64,000 bases of DNA from Microbulbifer salipaludis (GCF_017303155.1 NZ_JAEKJR010000002.1:62001-126000); one strand, 5' to 3'; positions 1 through 9,616 are shown, counted from the first letter of the stretch. The notes: a model not told the origin generated them from the letters alone. Numbers and translations are program-made.

Positions 1-49
1 TAAATACAGGTGTCAGCGTTTCGTGCATTGATAGGCAGAGGTATCTAAA

Positions 50-1540
50 TTGCAAAATACAATAATAAAAAACCTGGTTATTCTCGGCGGCGGTACTGCC
101 GGCTGGATGACCGCCGCACTGATGGCCAAGGTGCTGGGCAAGACCGTTCAGATCACGCTGGTGGAGTCGGAGCAGATCGGCACGGTGGGCGTTGGCGAAG
201 CCACCATTCCCCCGATCATCAATTTCAACCAGGCCCTGGGCCTGGATGAAAAAGAATTCCTGCGCGAAACCAATGGCAGTATCAAGCTGGGGATACAGTT
301 TGAGGGCTGGTCGCAGCCTGGCGAAAGCTACATGCACGCCTTCGGAAACGTCGGCAAGAATTTTCCTTTTTGCGATTTTCATCACTTCTGGGTGCGCCAT
401 TGCCAGCAGGGCGGTCGCGACAGCTACTGGGATTATTCACTGAATTACCAGGCCGCAGTCCAGAATACATTTTCCCCGATCGCAAAAATTCCCAATACAA
501 ACCTCCCGGGCATTTCCTACGCGTACCATTTTGACGCGGGTCTTTATGCCAAGTTTTTGCGCCGTTACGCCGAGGAAAAAGGTGTAAAGCGCGTGGAGGG
601 CAAGGTCTCCGATGTGCGGAAAAACCCGGAGAGCGGTTTTGTGGAAAGTCTGGTGCTGGAGAGCGGCCAGGCTGTCACAGGGGATCTATTCGCGGACTGC
701 TCAGGATTCATCGGCCTGCTCATTGACAAGGCCGTGGGTAGCGAGTACGAGAGCTGGAGCCAGTGGCTGCCCTGCGACCGCGCCATGGCGGTACCCAGCG
801 CTTCCGGCGAGCGTATTCCGCCGTACACGCGCTCCATTGCCCACGCCTGTGGCTGGCAGTGGCAGATTCCGCTGCAACATCGCACCGGCAATGGTCTGGT
901 GTATTCCAGTAGCCACTGGAGCGACGAGCAGGCGCACGAAGCGCTGTTTGGGAATCTACCCGGCGAGCCGCTCGCCGAGCCGCGGATTATCCCGTTCAAA
1001 ACGGGCCACCGGCGTGAACAGTGGAAAAAGAACGTGGTAAGCCTCGGGCTCGCCAGCGGATTCCTTGAGCCTCTGGAGAGCACATCCATTCACCTGGTGC
1101 AGTCCGCGGCCACACGGCTGATCAAGTGTTTCCCCCATCGCGGTATTCGCGGCGAAGAAGTGGCGGAGTTCAACCGCCAATCCCGTGTGGAAATGGAACG
1201 CATTCGAGATTTCATTATTCTGCATTACAAGGCCAACCAGCGCCGCGACAGCGACTTCTGGCGCGCCTGTGAAGACATGCCGGTGCCCGATAGCCTGAAG
1301 GAAAAGATGGAATTGTTCCGCAGCTCCGGCAAGGTATTCCGGGATTTCGATGACCTGTTTACGGAAGTCGCGTGGCAGCAGGTGATGATTGGTCAGGGCA
1401 TCGTGCCAGCCGATTACCACGGCATCGCCGATGGGCTGACCGACGGTCAATTGGCGGATCTGATGCAGAGCCTGAAGACCCTGATTCAGGGTACGGTAAA
1501 GCAGCTGCCTCCGCACGAGGCATTTCTTTCCCGCAAGTAG
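50..1540 (+). CDS. flavin-dependent tryptophan halogenase-like protein
   Basis: Predicted FADH2-dependent halogenase of the PrnA/RebH family, 496 residues, close to the usual family length. The dinucleotide-binding GGGTAG motif lies at residues 13-18. A lysine at residue 79 sits where the catalytic Lys79 of PrnA sits. The family signature WQWQIP is at 269-274, and FLEPLEST at about 338-345 carries the Glu expected near the active-site lysine. The start is TTG at 50, preceded by GCAGAGG about eight bases upstream. Halogenase-like genes are common beside TonB receptors and glycan enzymes in gammaproteobacteria and Caulobacter, where the real substrate is mostly unknown. Amylase genes downstream fit that setting. 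The family call is firm; tryptophan as substrate is not. A terminator follows directly. Confidence 0.9.
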   Translation: MQNTIIKNLVILGGGTAGWMTAALMAKVLGKTVQITLVESEQIGTVGVGEATIPPIINFNQALGLDEKEFLRETNGSIKLGIQFEGWSQPGESYMHAFGNVGKNFPFCDFHHFWVRHCQQGGRDSYWDYSLNYQAAVQNTFSPIAKIPNTNLPGISYAYHFDAGLYAKFLRRYAEEKGVKRVEGKVSDVRKNPESGFVESLVLESGQAVTGDLFADCSGFIGLLIDKAVGSEYESWSQWLPCDRAMAVPSASGERIPPYTRSIAHACGWQWQIPLQHRTGNGLVYSSSHWSDEQAHEALFGNLPGEPLAEPRIIPFKTGHRREQWKKNVVSLGLASGFLEPLESTSIHLVQSAATRLIKCFPHRGIRGEEVAEFNRQSRVEMERIRDFIILHYKANQRRDSDFWRACEDMPVPDSLKEKMELFRSSGKVFRDFDDLFTEVAWQQVMIGQGIVPADYHGIADGLTDGQLADLMQSLKTLIQGTVKQLPPHEAFLSRK

Positions 1541-1566
1541 CCTTTTGGGCAGGGGTTATTCAAACT

Positions 1567-1590
1567 GGGGCACTCAAGGTGCCCCTTTTT
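1567..1590 (+). terminator. rho-independent terminator of the halogenase gene
   Basis: Perfect 7-bp stem GGGGCAC / GTGCCCC (1567-1573 and 1579-1585) with a 5-base loop and a T5 run followed by CTT. The stop codon of the convergent esterase gene (1574-1576 on the minus strand) lies in the loop. Confidence 0.8.
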
Positions 1591-2437
1591 CTTGTTTATC
1601 GCAGTGCGCGTTCAGCATCCAGCGGATGGCCTGCGGAAACTCGCCTTGCCAGAAGGCTTCATTGTGCTCCCCTTCCGCGTCGAGTTTTGCCTGCCAAGTA
1701 TCGGCACTGGCGTTTTGCTGCAGGAGCGTTTGCATCTGCACAAAACCGCGGGTCATGGATTCGCCCTCCTTGCCTCCGGCCACCAGATAAATTCGGGTAT
1801 CTTTTAGTGCGGGATTGGCTTCGGTGGCCGCAAATATTTGCGGGGCAATCCAGTAAGAAGGCGAAAAAAGGCCGGCACTGCCAAAAACTTCCGGATAACG
1901 GTTAATCGCGTGGTTTGAAATCAGCCCGCCCATGGAGCTACCCATGATCAGTGTGTGTTCGCGGTCGGGCAGTGTGCGGTATTCGCGATCGATGCGCGGC
2001 TTCAGTTCCTGCACCAGAAAATCCACATAGGCATCGCCTTCGCCCTTGCCGAAACGCGCATTGTCGTAGGGATTCAGTTCGGTCATACGCAACTGGTCCC
2101 CATGATCAATGCCTACCACGATCGCTTCCAGGCCGCAGTCCGCGGCTAACTGATTGAGGCTTTCGTCCACGCCCCATTCGCCCACATAAGACGTGGCGTC
2201 GTCAAACAGGTTCTGGCCGTCGTGCATATACAGCACCGGGTAGCGTTTATCGCTGTGCGCGTAATCGGTGGGCAGGTAGACACGGTAGTGGCGCTCACGC
2301 GGCAGCGTGTGCATCGCAATCGCCGGCATGACATGCACATTGGGTTGTGCCGTGGAAGTGGCGGGTGCGGTTGCCGCCGCAGGCTGTAGCTGTGCGGCGA
2401 GCAGCAGGGGCAGCGCCTGTGCGATTTTTTTATACAT
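1574..2437 (-). CDS. secreted alpha/beta-hydrolase, esterase D / IroE type
   Basis: 287-residue alpha/beta-hydrolase of the putative esterase (EstD, Fes/IroE) superfamily. An N-terminal signal peptide with an alanine/leucine-rich core ends near an AAATA stretch at about residue 23. The strand YPVLYMHDGQN (about 65-75) is typical of the family. The nucleophile elbow is GSSMGG, and a late GEHNEAFW carries the likely catalytic histidine. Such periplasmic esterases are often found inside glycan loci, where they may deacylate sugars. The substrate cannot be read from the sequence. It converges on the halogenase gene and is divergent from the M19-like gene. A pair of MalT-box-like sites lies 60-80 bp upstream of its start. 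Confidence 0.82.
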   Translation of the reverse strand: MYKKIAQALPLLLAAQLQPAAATAPATSTAQPNVHVMPAIAMHTLPRERHYRVYLPTDYAHSDKRYPVLYMHDGQNLFDDATSYVGEWGVDESLNQLAADCGLEAIVVGIDHGDQLRMTELNPYDNARFGKGEGDAYVDFLVQELKPRIDREYRTLPDREHTLIMGSSMGGLISNHAINRYPEVFGSAGLFSPSYWIAPQIFAATEANPALKDTRIYLVAGGKEGESMTRGFVQMQTLLQQNASADTWQAKLDAEGEHNEAFWQGEFPQAIRWMLNAHCDKQEKGAP

Positions 2438-2495
2438 GGGTAGCAGTTCCGCGCCAAGAGTAGGCTGTAAGTATCCAAGGTGTTGCGCGAGAGGG

Positions 2496-2518
2496 CTTCA
2501 TCCCAGGGCGGGGAGGAG
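2496..2518. promoter_or_regulatory. inverted pair of MalT-box-like sites upstream of the esterase
   Basis: CTTCATCCC (2496-2504; GGGATGAAG on the minus strand) and GGGGAGGAG (2510-2518) face each other across five bases. Both match the E. coli MalT box GGGGA(T/G)GAGG closely, one with T and one with G at the variable place. The 306-base gap 2438-2743 holds no gene; a small GCACT/AGTGC inverted repeat lies near 2633-2648. Binding is inferred. Confidence 0.45.
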
Positions 2519-2743
2519 ATCATTGCAAGGAAGGGCTCACGAGTTGAACAGCACGGCTGGTCTCTCTGATTCTGAAAAAGTGGCACGCAAGGCGTTATCC
2601 CGTCCACTATCCGTGGCAATCCCTCCCTCCGTGCACTAATTTCAGTGCGCGTCGTTTCAAATAATAAATTCTGCGAAATGCAGTAATGTCGAGAGCGCCA
2701 CCACGTCCCATCACCAAAACCTCACGCCCCGGAGTCCGCGATC

Positions 2744-5700
2744 ATGGATCGAGTCGCCAATCATCGTGCAGTACCCAGAACCTTGCTGTGGTTTTTCTTC
2801 CTGTTACTCAGCCTTTGCAGCAGTGTTAGCTGGGCCTCCTGCGGGGGCGTGAATGAACGCGCCTGTTGCTTCTTTGAGCGTTTGCCCTCCTGTGACGCGG
2901 GACTGATTGAGGTGGCGGCGGGGGAGTATCCCGGTGCCTGTGATTTTATTTTCGGTCCCCTGCCTGCGGGCACCTGCGTTAAACCCACCAATTGTGGCGG
3001 CGCCGGTGAGCGGGGGTGTTGCAACGGCGCCGGCGAATTCAGTGAGGTCTCCGGGGTATGCGATTCCCGCAGCCTGGCGCCGCTGGATGGTTGTGTGGGG
3101 GAAAACTGCTGGTGCTCGGCGTTTGGCGCCTTTTTTGGAGGCAAGTCGCAGCACACCTGTGCACAGGAGCGGTCCGCCGGATGTGGCGGTGAAGGTCAGC
3201 GCGCCTGCTGTGTGATCGAGGGCGGTCTGCCCTGCGAATCCGGATTGATCCAGCAAATCGACGGCTGGGCGGACAAGTTTATTGCGGTCAGTGGTGATGC
3301 CACCTGCACCGACGGCATTACCGCGCAAAGGTCCATTGGTACCTGTGTCAAAGCGAGCCCCGGTGCTATCCCAAGCGAACCGGCGACGGGCTGGGGGCCC
3401 CCCGGGGTTAAAAGCAGCAGTGTGATGCGGGGCTATCTGGATATGCATCTGCACCTGCTGGCAGACACCGCCCACGGCGGCAATGTGTTTGTGGGTGAGC
3501 CCGCACCGCGGGATGCCAACGGTAACTTTACCCTCAACCAAACCTACAACATCAATACCGCCCTTTCCCCCGACGGGGATCTCGCCATACACGAGCACTC
3601 TGACCACGGTCTCGGTCGCGATACCATCGGCGATGGCACCCAGGATGGCACCCGCTCCCAATATGGCGCGCCCTATTTCAGTGGCTGGCCCAAGTGGACC
3701 AGTACCACCCACCAGCAGGCTTATTACGTATGGCTGGAGCGCGCCTGGCGCGGTGGCCTGCGTGCGGTTTCCATGCTGGCAGTTACCAACGAGGCGCTGT
3801 GCAAAAGCACCAATGATGCTGGGCGCTGGGCCGCCTGTGAAAACTCCATGAGACCGATCATTGACCAGCTGCTGGCGGCGAAAAAATTTGAGGCGTTTAT
3901 CGATGACCTCGCCGACGGGGTGATCAATGGTAACGGCGCCGGGGAGGGCTGGTTCCGTATTGTCACCACCCCGGAGCAGGCGCGGCAGGTGATTAGCAGT
4001 GGCAAGCTGGCAGTGATGCTCGGTATCGAGGTGGACAACCTGTTCAACTGTAAGGAGTCTGGTTGTCCGGCGGACTTCGGTTTGCCCGCCGAGGCTACCG
4101 GATTGGAAACACCCACCACCCTGGAAGAAGCGGTTCAGGTGATTTATGACCTGGGCGTGCGTCATGTTTTTCCGGTGCACAACTTCGACAACGCCTTCGG
4201 CGCGGCGGCCACCTGGCAGGACGCTATCGGCGTTGGGCAGGCGGTGGTCGAGCAGCGCTGGTGGAGTGTCGAGAACTGTGGTGTCGGCAAAGGTGACTAC
4301 GGTTTCAAACTCAATACTGCTGTTGGTGCCCTGTTGAATCTACTCGGGTTCGGTGGCGCCGCCCCCGGGCTACCGAATTACCCCGCGCAGACCGTTGCCG
4401 AAGCCATGTGCAACGCGCGCGGCTTGCAACTGGGCACCGATGGCCAGGTAGGCAAGGGGGCGGAGCTGATGCGCCTGTTGATGGAAAAAGGCATCCTCAT
4501 CGATATCGACCATATGTCGAATAAATCCATCGACAATATGATCGGACTGAGCCGCACATTTTCTCCCACTACCGGTGAGGCTTACCCGCTCATCGCCAGC
4601 CATGTGCAGTTTTTTGATCTGTTCCCCCGGACTTATGGCGGCAAGGGGCGGCACGAACGCATGCGCACACGGGCACAGCTTGAGGCAATCCGCGATAGTG
4701 GCGGCATGATCGCCGCGATGCTCAAGGACGATGTGCAGGACACCGACTCCTACGGCGACAGCTTCAATCTTGCTTACAGCACACCGGAGCACGGCGGTGT
4801 GATTCACAACAATTGCCGCTATTCCTCCAAGACCTGGGGGCAGGCCCTGCAGTATGCGGTGGATGTGATGGATGCGCCGGTGGCCATGGGCAGCGACTTC
4901 AATGGCATCGCCGGCCATCTTGGGCCGCGCTTTGGCAGCGACGCCTGCGGTGGCTGGGAGGCGGACAACGGGCAGGAACGGGCGCGGCAGGAAGTCGACA
5001 GAAACGCCGTGCAGTATCCCTTTGAGCTGGAGGGCTTCGGGACATTCTCGCAGCAGCAAACCGGCTTCAAGCGTTACGACTACAACGTGGATGGGCTGGC
5101 GCACATCGGCCTGCTGCCGGATCTGATTGCCGACCTGCGGCAGGTTGGGCTCGACGCCCACTATGAGGATCAGTTGTTTTGTTCCGCCGAGGCGTTTGTA
5201 CGGGTGTGGGAACGGGCTGAAGCCATCAGCCGTGGTGAGCCAGACCCCGCCAGGGAATGGCTGTGCAACAAGGAAGACGCGATGCCGCCGCTGGTGACGG
5301 CGGACGTGTCCCCCGCCGCAGAGTCCAGTGGCTGGCACAGCAGCAAACCGGTGCAGGTCACCTTGCGGGCTACGGATGAAGGCTCGGGGCTTGCCGCCAT
5401 CGACTACCTGGTGCGGGAGCCGGTGCGGCTCGATGGATCAACGGCCGCCGCGGAGGTCATGGTGGCGCTGGACGCGGAAGGGGTGAACCGACTGGAATTC
5501 AGCGCGCGGGACCTGGCCGGCAATCGCAGTGCGAGCACCCGCTTGCCGATCTCGATTGATACCGTCGCGCCGCAGATCGCCGGGGAGTCGCTTCCCGATG
5601 CCAATGAATTCGGCTGGAACAATACCGAGGTTGCGGTGCGCTTCTACTGTGACGATGTCGACCCGGATACCGGCATCGCGGGCTCCGGCGTTCCCGTGGC

Positions 5701-6646
5701 GGACTGCGGACCGGACCAGTTGCTGGCCTCGCTTCCGGCGGGCAGTGAGGGCGTCATCGTCCGTGGCGACGCCCGCGATCTAGCCGGCAACACGGACACC
5801 ATCGAGGTGGGCCCCATTCGCATCGACCGCGAACCGCCGTCGATCGTGGGCGCGGTAGAACCTCTCGCGAACAGTGCGGGCTGGCACAATGCCGCGGTAC
5901 AAGTGTCGTTTACCTGTGCCGACAGCCTTTCCGGTGTGCAGACCTGCTCGGCCCCGGTGCTGCTGGATCAGGAAGGCGCGAACCAGAGTGCCAGTGGTGC
6001 TGCGCGGGATCGGGCAGATAATGATGCGGCGACCACGGTCAGCCCCATCGCCATTGATACAACACCGCCGGACGTTGCGGTCACCGTGATCAGCATGGGC
6101 GATATTTACACCTTGGGTTCGGTGCCCAGCCACGGCTGTACCACCAGCGATAGCCTGTCCGGTGTGGCCAGTGAGGCGATTCCGCTGGTGAGTGGCGGTA
6201 CCAGCAATGGCGTTGGGCGTTTTACCGCAGCCTGCAACGACGCGCTGGACATCGCCGGTAACCACAGCGAGGCGGCGGTCACGTTTGACGTGCACTATGC
6301 CTTCAGCGGTTTCCTCGAACCCATTGATGCCCTGCCGGTGAGCAACCAGGTCAAGGCTGGGCAAGTGGTACCGGTGAAATTTGGACTGGCCGGCGATCAC
6401 GGCCTCGATATTCTCCTCGGCGGGCAGCTGTTCAGCGCCACCGCAAACTGCTCGTCCGGGGCGCCGGTGAATACGCTGGAGGACACGGCGTTCACCGCTG
6501 GCAGCAGCACACTCAACTACAGTCCGGGCAACGATACCTACCAGTACAACTGGAAAACCGAGAGGTCCTGGAGCGGCAGTTGTCGGGTGCTATTACTCAA
6601 GCTGGATGACGGCACGGTGCGTCGCGCACTGTTTTCGTTCCGGTAG
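2744..6646 (+). CDS. large secreted membrane-dipeptidase-like (M19) metallohydrolase with Cys-rich N-terminus and Ig-like repeats
   Basis: 1300 residues, secreted: hydrophobic signal segment at about 13-31. Residues 33-200 hold three cysteine-rich repeats, each opening with CGG and an (R)ACC or GCC motif. From about 229 to 860 it resembles peptidase M19 / renal dipeptidase: metal-ligand HLH at 235-237, LIDIDHMS near 590, a SHVQ segment shortly after, and MGSDFNG near 715. About 875-1200 has three or four Ig-like repeats with the recurring SGWHN or SGWHS and D(L)AGN motifs. The last 100 residues look like a PxKF domain (VVPVKFGL). M19 enzymes cleave dipeptides or lactones, but this one is about three times the usual length and may act on an extracellular polymer. 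The start ATG is at 2744. It is divergent from the esterase gene. Confidence 0.75.
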   Translation: MDRVANHRAVPRTLLWFFFLLLSLCSSVSWASCGGVNERACCFFERLPSCDAGLIEVAAGEYPGACDFIFGPLPAGTCVKPTNCGGAGERGCCNGAGEFSEVSGVCDSRSLAPLDGCVGENCWCSAFGAFFGGKSQHTCAQERSAGCGGEGQRACCVIEGGLPCESGLIQQIDGWADKFIAVSGDATCTDGITAQRSIGTCVKASPGAIPSEPATGWGPPGVKSSSVMRGYLDMHLHLLADTAHGGNVFVGEPAPRDANGNFTLNQTYNINTALSPDGDLAIHEHSDHGLGRDTIGDGTQDGTRSQYGAPYFSGWPKWTSTTHQQAYYVWLERAWRGGLRAVSMLAVTNEALCKSTNDAGRWAACENSMRPIIDQLLAAKKFEAFIDDLADGVINGNGAGEGWFRIVTTPEQARQVISSGKLAVMLGIEVDNLFNCKESGCPADFGLPAEATGLETPTTLEEAVQVIYDLGVRHVFPVHNFDNAFGAAATWQDAIGVGQAVVEQRWWSVENCGVGKGDYGFKLNTAVGALLNLLGFGGAAPGLPNYPAQTVAEAMCNARGLQLGTDGQVGKGAELMRLLMEKGILIDIDHMSNKSIDNMIGLSRTFSPTTGEAYPLIASHVQFFDLFPRTYGGKGRHERMRTRAQLEAIRDSGGMIAAMLKDDVQDTDSYGDSFNLAYSTPEHGGVIHNNCRYSSKTWGQALQYAVDVMDAPVAMGSDFNGIAGHLGPRFGSDACGGWEADNGQERARQEVDRNAVQYPFELEGFGTFSQQQTGFKRYDYNVDGLAHIGLLPDLIADLRQVGLDAHYEDQLFCSAEAFVRVWERAEAISRGEPDPAREWLCNKEDAMPPLVTADVSPAAESSGWHSSKPVQVTLRATDEGSGLAAIDYLVREPVRLDGSTAAAEVMVALDAEGVNRLEFSARDLAGNRSASTRLPISIDTVAPQIAGESLPDANEFGWNNTEVAVRFYCDDVDPDTGIAGSGVPVADCGPDQLLASLPAGSEGVIVRGDARDLAGNTDTIEVGPIRIDREPPSIVGAVEPLANSAGWHNAAVQVSFTCADSLSGVQTCSAPVLLDQEGANQSASGAARDRADNDAATTVSPIAIDTTPPDVAVTVISMGDIYTLGSVPSHGCTTSDSLSGVASEAIPLVSGGTSNGVGRFTAACNDALDIAGNHSEAAVTFDVHYAFSGFLEPIDALPVSNQVKAGQVVPVKFGLAGDHGLDILLGGQLFSATANCSSGAPVNTLEDTAFTAGSSTLNYSPGNDTYQYNWKTERSWSGSCRVLLLKLDDGTVRRALFSFR

Positions 6647-6685
6647 CGTGGAATAAACAATGGCGTAAAAAGATGGGAAGAGCGT

Positions 6686-6708
6686 CACCGCCGCAGAACG
6701 CGGCGGTG
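6686..6708. terminator. hairpin between convergent genes
   Basis: Perfect 9-bp stem CACCGCCGC / GCGGCGGTG (6686-6694, 6700-6708) between the stops of the M19-like gene and the Usp gene. On the minus strand a T5 run follows only after about 11 bases, so it is a weak intrinsic terminator or a 3'-end stabilising hairpin. Confidence 0.45.
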
Positions 6709-6723
6709 AGCGTTGGCAAGTGA

Positions 6724-7572
6724 TTACTTGGTGCTGGTAAACGCGTTACACACCATCACATCGGTTTCCACCGAACCAATGACGCGCTCGGCGGTGTTGC
6801 CGCGCAGTAGCGAGCCGGTTTCGCCGTACTGGTTGAGGGTGCCCATTACCACCAGGTCCGCATCAATTTCCTTGGCAATCTCGGCTACGACCTCGTTGGT
6901 ATAGCCCTGCTTTACGTGGATGCGGTCGGTAGGTACGCCGGTCTTCTGTGCCAGCTTGGCCAGTGCGCCGCGGTCCGGGTACAGCATGGAGTCCAGGAAG
7001 GCATTCACCAGGTGCAGCTCGGCACCGTACACCTCGGCAATATAGCCGGCGCGCTCGGTGATCTGGCGGTTGAGCTGGCGTTGCTGAGTGGTCTTGGCCT
7101 GGTAGTTCACCGTGGCCAGTACCACCTTGCGGCGGTCTTTCGCATTCGGGCGGATCAGTACCACCGGGCATTTTGCCTGCTTCAGTACCTGCCACTTAGA
7201 TTCGGCGAAGGTGAAGCGGCGGCTGCTGGTACGCGCGTGCACCGGCAGGTAGATCATTTCCGCGTTGCAGCGCTTGGATTCCTGAATGATCGCGCCCTGC
7301 CAGTCACTGGACCAGCACACGGTAATCTCGAATTCCACGCCCGCTTCTTCAATCGGTTTACGGATCTGGTCACGGAACCAGAATTCGTCGCGGAACAGGT
7401 GGTCGTTCACCGCGCGGGTGTCGACCGCTTCCCCATCCACCGCAACGAATACGGCCAGCTTGGGCTGTGGGTTGCGCTCGCGGGCGGTCGCCAGTGCGCG
7501 CTCCAGGGCTACTTGGCGGTCATCGTTCGGGTCTACCACAACGAATACGACGGGTTTGTCCTGCATGTTCAC
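6724..7572 (-). CDS. tandem universal stress protein (UspE-like)
   Basis: 282 residues with two Usp domains in tandem (about 8-140 and 155-280). The second domain has the ATP-binding pattern MGT...GSLLRGNTAERV; the first is more diverged. The length and two-domain layout match UspE-type cytoplasmic stress proteins. The start ATG at 7572 is preceded by AAGGAGTG on the minus strand, a good ribosome-binding site. It is divergent from the GH13 lipoprotein gene across 276 bases and is probably unrelated to glycan use. Its targets cannot be seen here. Confidence 0.88.
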   Translation of the reverse strand: MNMQDKPVVFVVVDPNDDRQVALERALATARERNPQPKLAVFVAVDGEAVDTRAVNDHLFRDEFWFRDQIRKPIEEAGVEFEITVCWSSDWQGAIIQESKRCNAEMIYLPVHARTSSRRFTFAESKWQVLKQAKCPVVLIRPNAKDRRKVVLATVNYQAKTTQQRQLNRQITERAGYIAEVYGAELHLVNAFLDSMLYPDRGALAKLAQKTGVPTDRIHVKQGYTNEVVAEIAKEIDADLVVMGTLNQYGETGSLLRGNTAERVIGSVETDVMVCNAFTSTK

Positions 7573-7772
7573 TCCTTCAATTTAAAAAAATCTGTTCCCT
7601 AGGTTCTCGCTGCGTCGCCGGATCCGGCGCGGTCGATTGTGCCACGCACCTGCCGGGTGTCTCGCAGTTGCCACCTGTTGTTGTACGGCCGGTTTAAGGC
7701 TTCTGGGTGGCCCCAAAACTGGGGAGTCAAGCCTATCACCGGCGTTCGATCATTTCATCTACGCCCCGCCCC

Positions 7773-7782
7773 GGGAGGATGA
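7773..7782 (+). promoter_or_regulatory. MalT-box-like site upstream of GH13 lipoprotein gene
   Basis: GGGAGGATGA (7773-7782) contains both GGAGGA and GGATGA, the two accepted cores of the MalT box, and sits 67-76 bp before the GH13 start. In the same 276-base gap (7573-7848) the 10-mer CGTTCGATCA occurs at 7743-7752 and again at 7823-7832, exactly 80 bases apart. Confidence 0.4.
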
Positions 7783-7848
7783 ATCTGTGGGCGAGGCGGT
7801 TACATTACGCTTCTGTGATGACCGTTCGATCACGACGGAGAGAATATA

Positions 7849-9597
7849 ATGAGAAAAGTTACCGGTTTGAGTGCCCTGATTCCCGCATTGGCACTGACCA
7901 TTACCGCCTGCTCCGAGCGCCAGTCCGGCGCTCTGCCCGAAACTGAATTGGCGCCATCTTCCCCTGAAGCCAGTGCCCCTGCCTTGACCGAGGTCAAGCC
8001 GGGCAGCGCGGATCCTTTCTGGAAAAACGCGACCGTCTATTTCATGCTTCCGGACCGCTTTCACAACGGCAACCCGGACAACGACCTGTCTTATGGCCGC
8101 AAAGATGACGCGGCACACCTGCGCGGTTTCCATGGGGGTGACCTGCGCGGTGTGATCCAGAAGCTGGACGAGGGCTACTTCAACGATCTCGGCGTGGACG
8201 CCATCTGGATGTCCCCGGTGATCGAGAACGTGCATGGCTTTGATGAGGGTGACAAGCGCACCTATGCCTTCCACGGCTACTGGCCGAAAGACTGGACCAG
8301 TGTGGACGCCAACTTCGGCACCGAGGAAGAACTGGCTGAGCTGATCGCCAAGGCGCGCAGCAAAGGTGTGCGTATCCTGCTGGATGTCATCATCAACCAT
8401 ACCGGCCCGGTTACCAGCGAAGATCCGCTGTGGCCATCCGACTGGGTGCGCACCAACCCGCGCTGCGACTGGAGCAGCTTTGCCCAGAACGTCACCTGCG
8501 CCCTGACCGACAACCTGCCGGATATCCTCACTGAGAGCGAAGAGCCGGTGGACCTGCCGCCGCAGCTCACCGAAAAGTGGCAGCGCGAAGGCCGTCTGGA
8601 GCAGGAAGTGGCCGAGCTGGATGCCTTCTTCGAGCGTACCGGCTACCCGCGCGCGCCCAAGTACTACATCGTCAAGTGGCTGACCGACTGGGTGCGTGAA
8701 TACGGTGTGGCGGGCTTCCGTGTGGATACCGTGAAGCACGTTGAGCCGGAAATCTGGGGCGTGCTGAAAAAAGAAGCGAGCCTGGCCCTGGCAGAATGGA
8801 AGGCGAACAATCCAGAGAGCAAACTGGATGATCGCGAATTCTTTATGGTTGGCGAGGTTTACCATTACGGCATAAACAATTTCGCCAGCAGCGAAGGTCG
8901 CTACTACGACTTCGGCGATCGCAAGGTCGACTTCTTCAACCACGGTTTCGACAGCCTGATCAACATGGGCTTTGCCACCCATGCCAAACAGGACATGGAG
9001 AGTATTTTCAGCGAATACTCCAGCATCCTGAACGGTGGCGAGCTGGACGGTGTTTCTGTTCTCAACTACATCGGTTCCCATGACGACTTCAGTTCGTTTG
9101 ACCGCGAGCGCAAGCAGGTAAAAAGTGCCGCACTGAAACTGATGCTGGCACCGGGTGCGGCGCAGATCTATTACGGCGATGAGATTGCCCGCCCGATGAT
9201 TGACGAGCAGGCCTACGGCGACGCCTCCATGCGCGTACCTATGGACTGGAGCAGCCTGCAGCAGGACAGCACCAGCGATATTCTCAGCCACTGGCAGAAG
9301 CTGGGCCAGTTCCGGCAGTCGCATCCCGCAGTGGGTGCCGGTGTGCACCAGCAGCTGAGCGAAGCGCCCTATGTTTTCTCGCGCACGTTTGAACACGATC
9401 GCGTGATGGTAGCGCTGGAACTGGAAGCCGGTGAAAAAACACTGAGCGCCGGTGACGTGTTTGCCGATGGTACAGTGGTGAAAGATTACTACTCCGGTGC
9501 GGAAGCCCGAGTGGTGAATGGCACGCTGACCTTCGACACCGAGTTTGACATCCTGCTGCTGGGCACAAGCCAGCAGGGGCAGCTCAGCGCGCGCTAA
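7849..9597 (+). CDS. GH13 alpha-amylase-family lipoprotein
   Basis: 582 residues. The lipoprotein signal ends in LTITA-C with Cys21, so it is membrane-anchored, probably on the outer-membrane or periplasmic side. The GH13 domain starts near residue 57 (FWKNATVYFMLPDRF). The conserved regions are present: DVIINHT (179-185), FRVDTVKH with nucleophile Asp293, VGEVY with acid Glu336, and IGSHDD with the third Asp. The ribosome-binding site GGAGAG lies ten bases before the ATG. It should hydrolyse alpha-1,4-glucans or cyclodextrin-like oligomers. The exact GH13 subfamily cannot be fixed by eye. A MalT-box-like site lies just upstream and a strong terminator lies 136 bases downstream. Confidence 0.9.
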   Translation: MRKVTGLSALIPALALTITACSERQSGALPETELAPSSPEASAPALTEVKPGSADPFWKNATVYFMLPDRFHNGNPDNDLSYGRKDDAAHLRGFHGGDLRGVIQKLDEGYFNDLGVDAIWMSPVIENVHGFDEGDKRTYAFHGYWPKDWTSVDANFGTEEELAELIAKARSKGVRILLDVIINHTGPVTSEDPLWPSDWVRTNPRCDWSSFAQNVTCALTDNLPDILTESEEPVDLPPQLTEKWQREGRLEQEVAELDAFFERTGYPRAPKYYIVKWLTDWVREYGVAGFRVDTVKHVEPEIWGVLKKEASLALAEWKANNPESKLDDREFFMVGEVYHYGINNFASSEGRYYDFGDRKVDFFNHGFDSLINMGFATHAKQDMESIFSEYSSILNGGELDGVSVLNYIGSHDDFSSFDRERKQVKSAALKLMLAPGAAQIYYGDEIARPMIDEQAYGDASMRVPMDWSSLQQDSTSDILSHWQKLGQFRQSHPAVGAGVHQQLSEAPYVFSRTFEHDRVMVALELEAGEKTLSAGDVFADGTVVKDYYSGAEARVVNGTLTFDTEFDILLLGTSQQGQLSAR

Positions 9598-9616
9598 CGG
9601 GTGCCACGAGTGTCCT

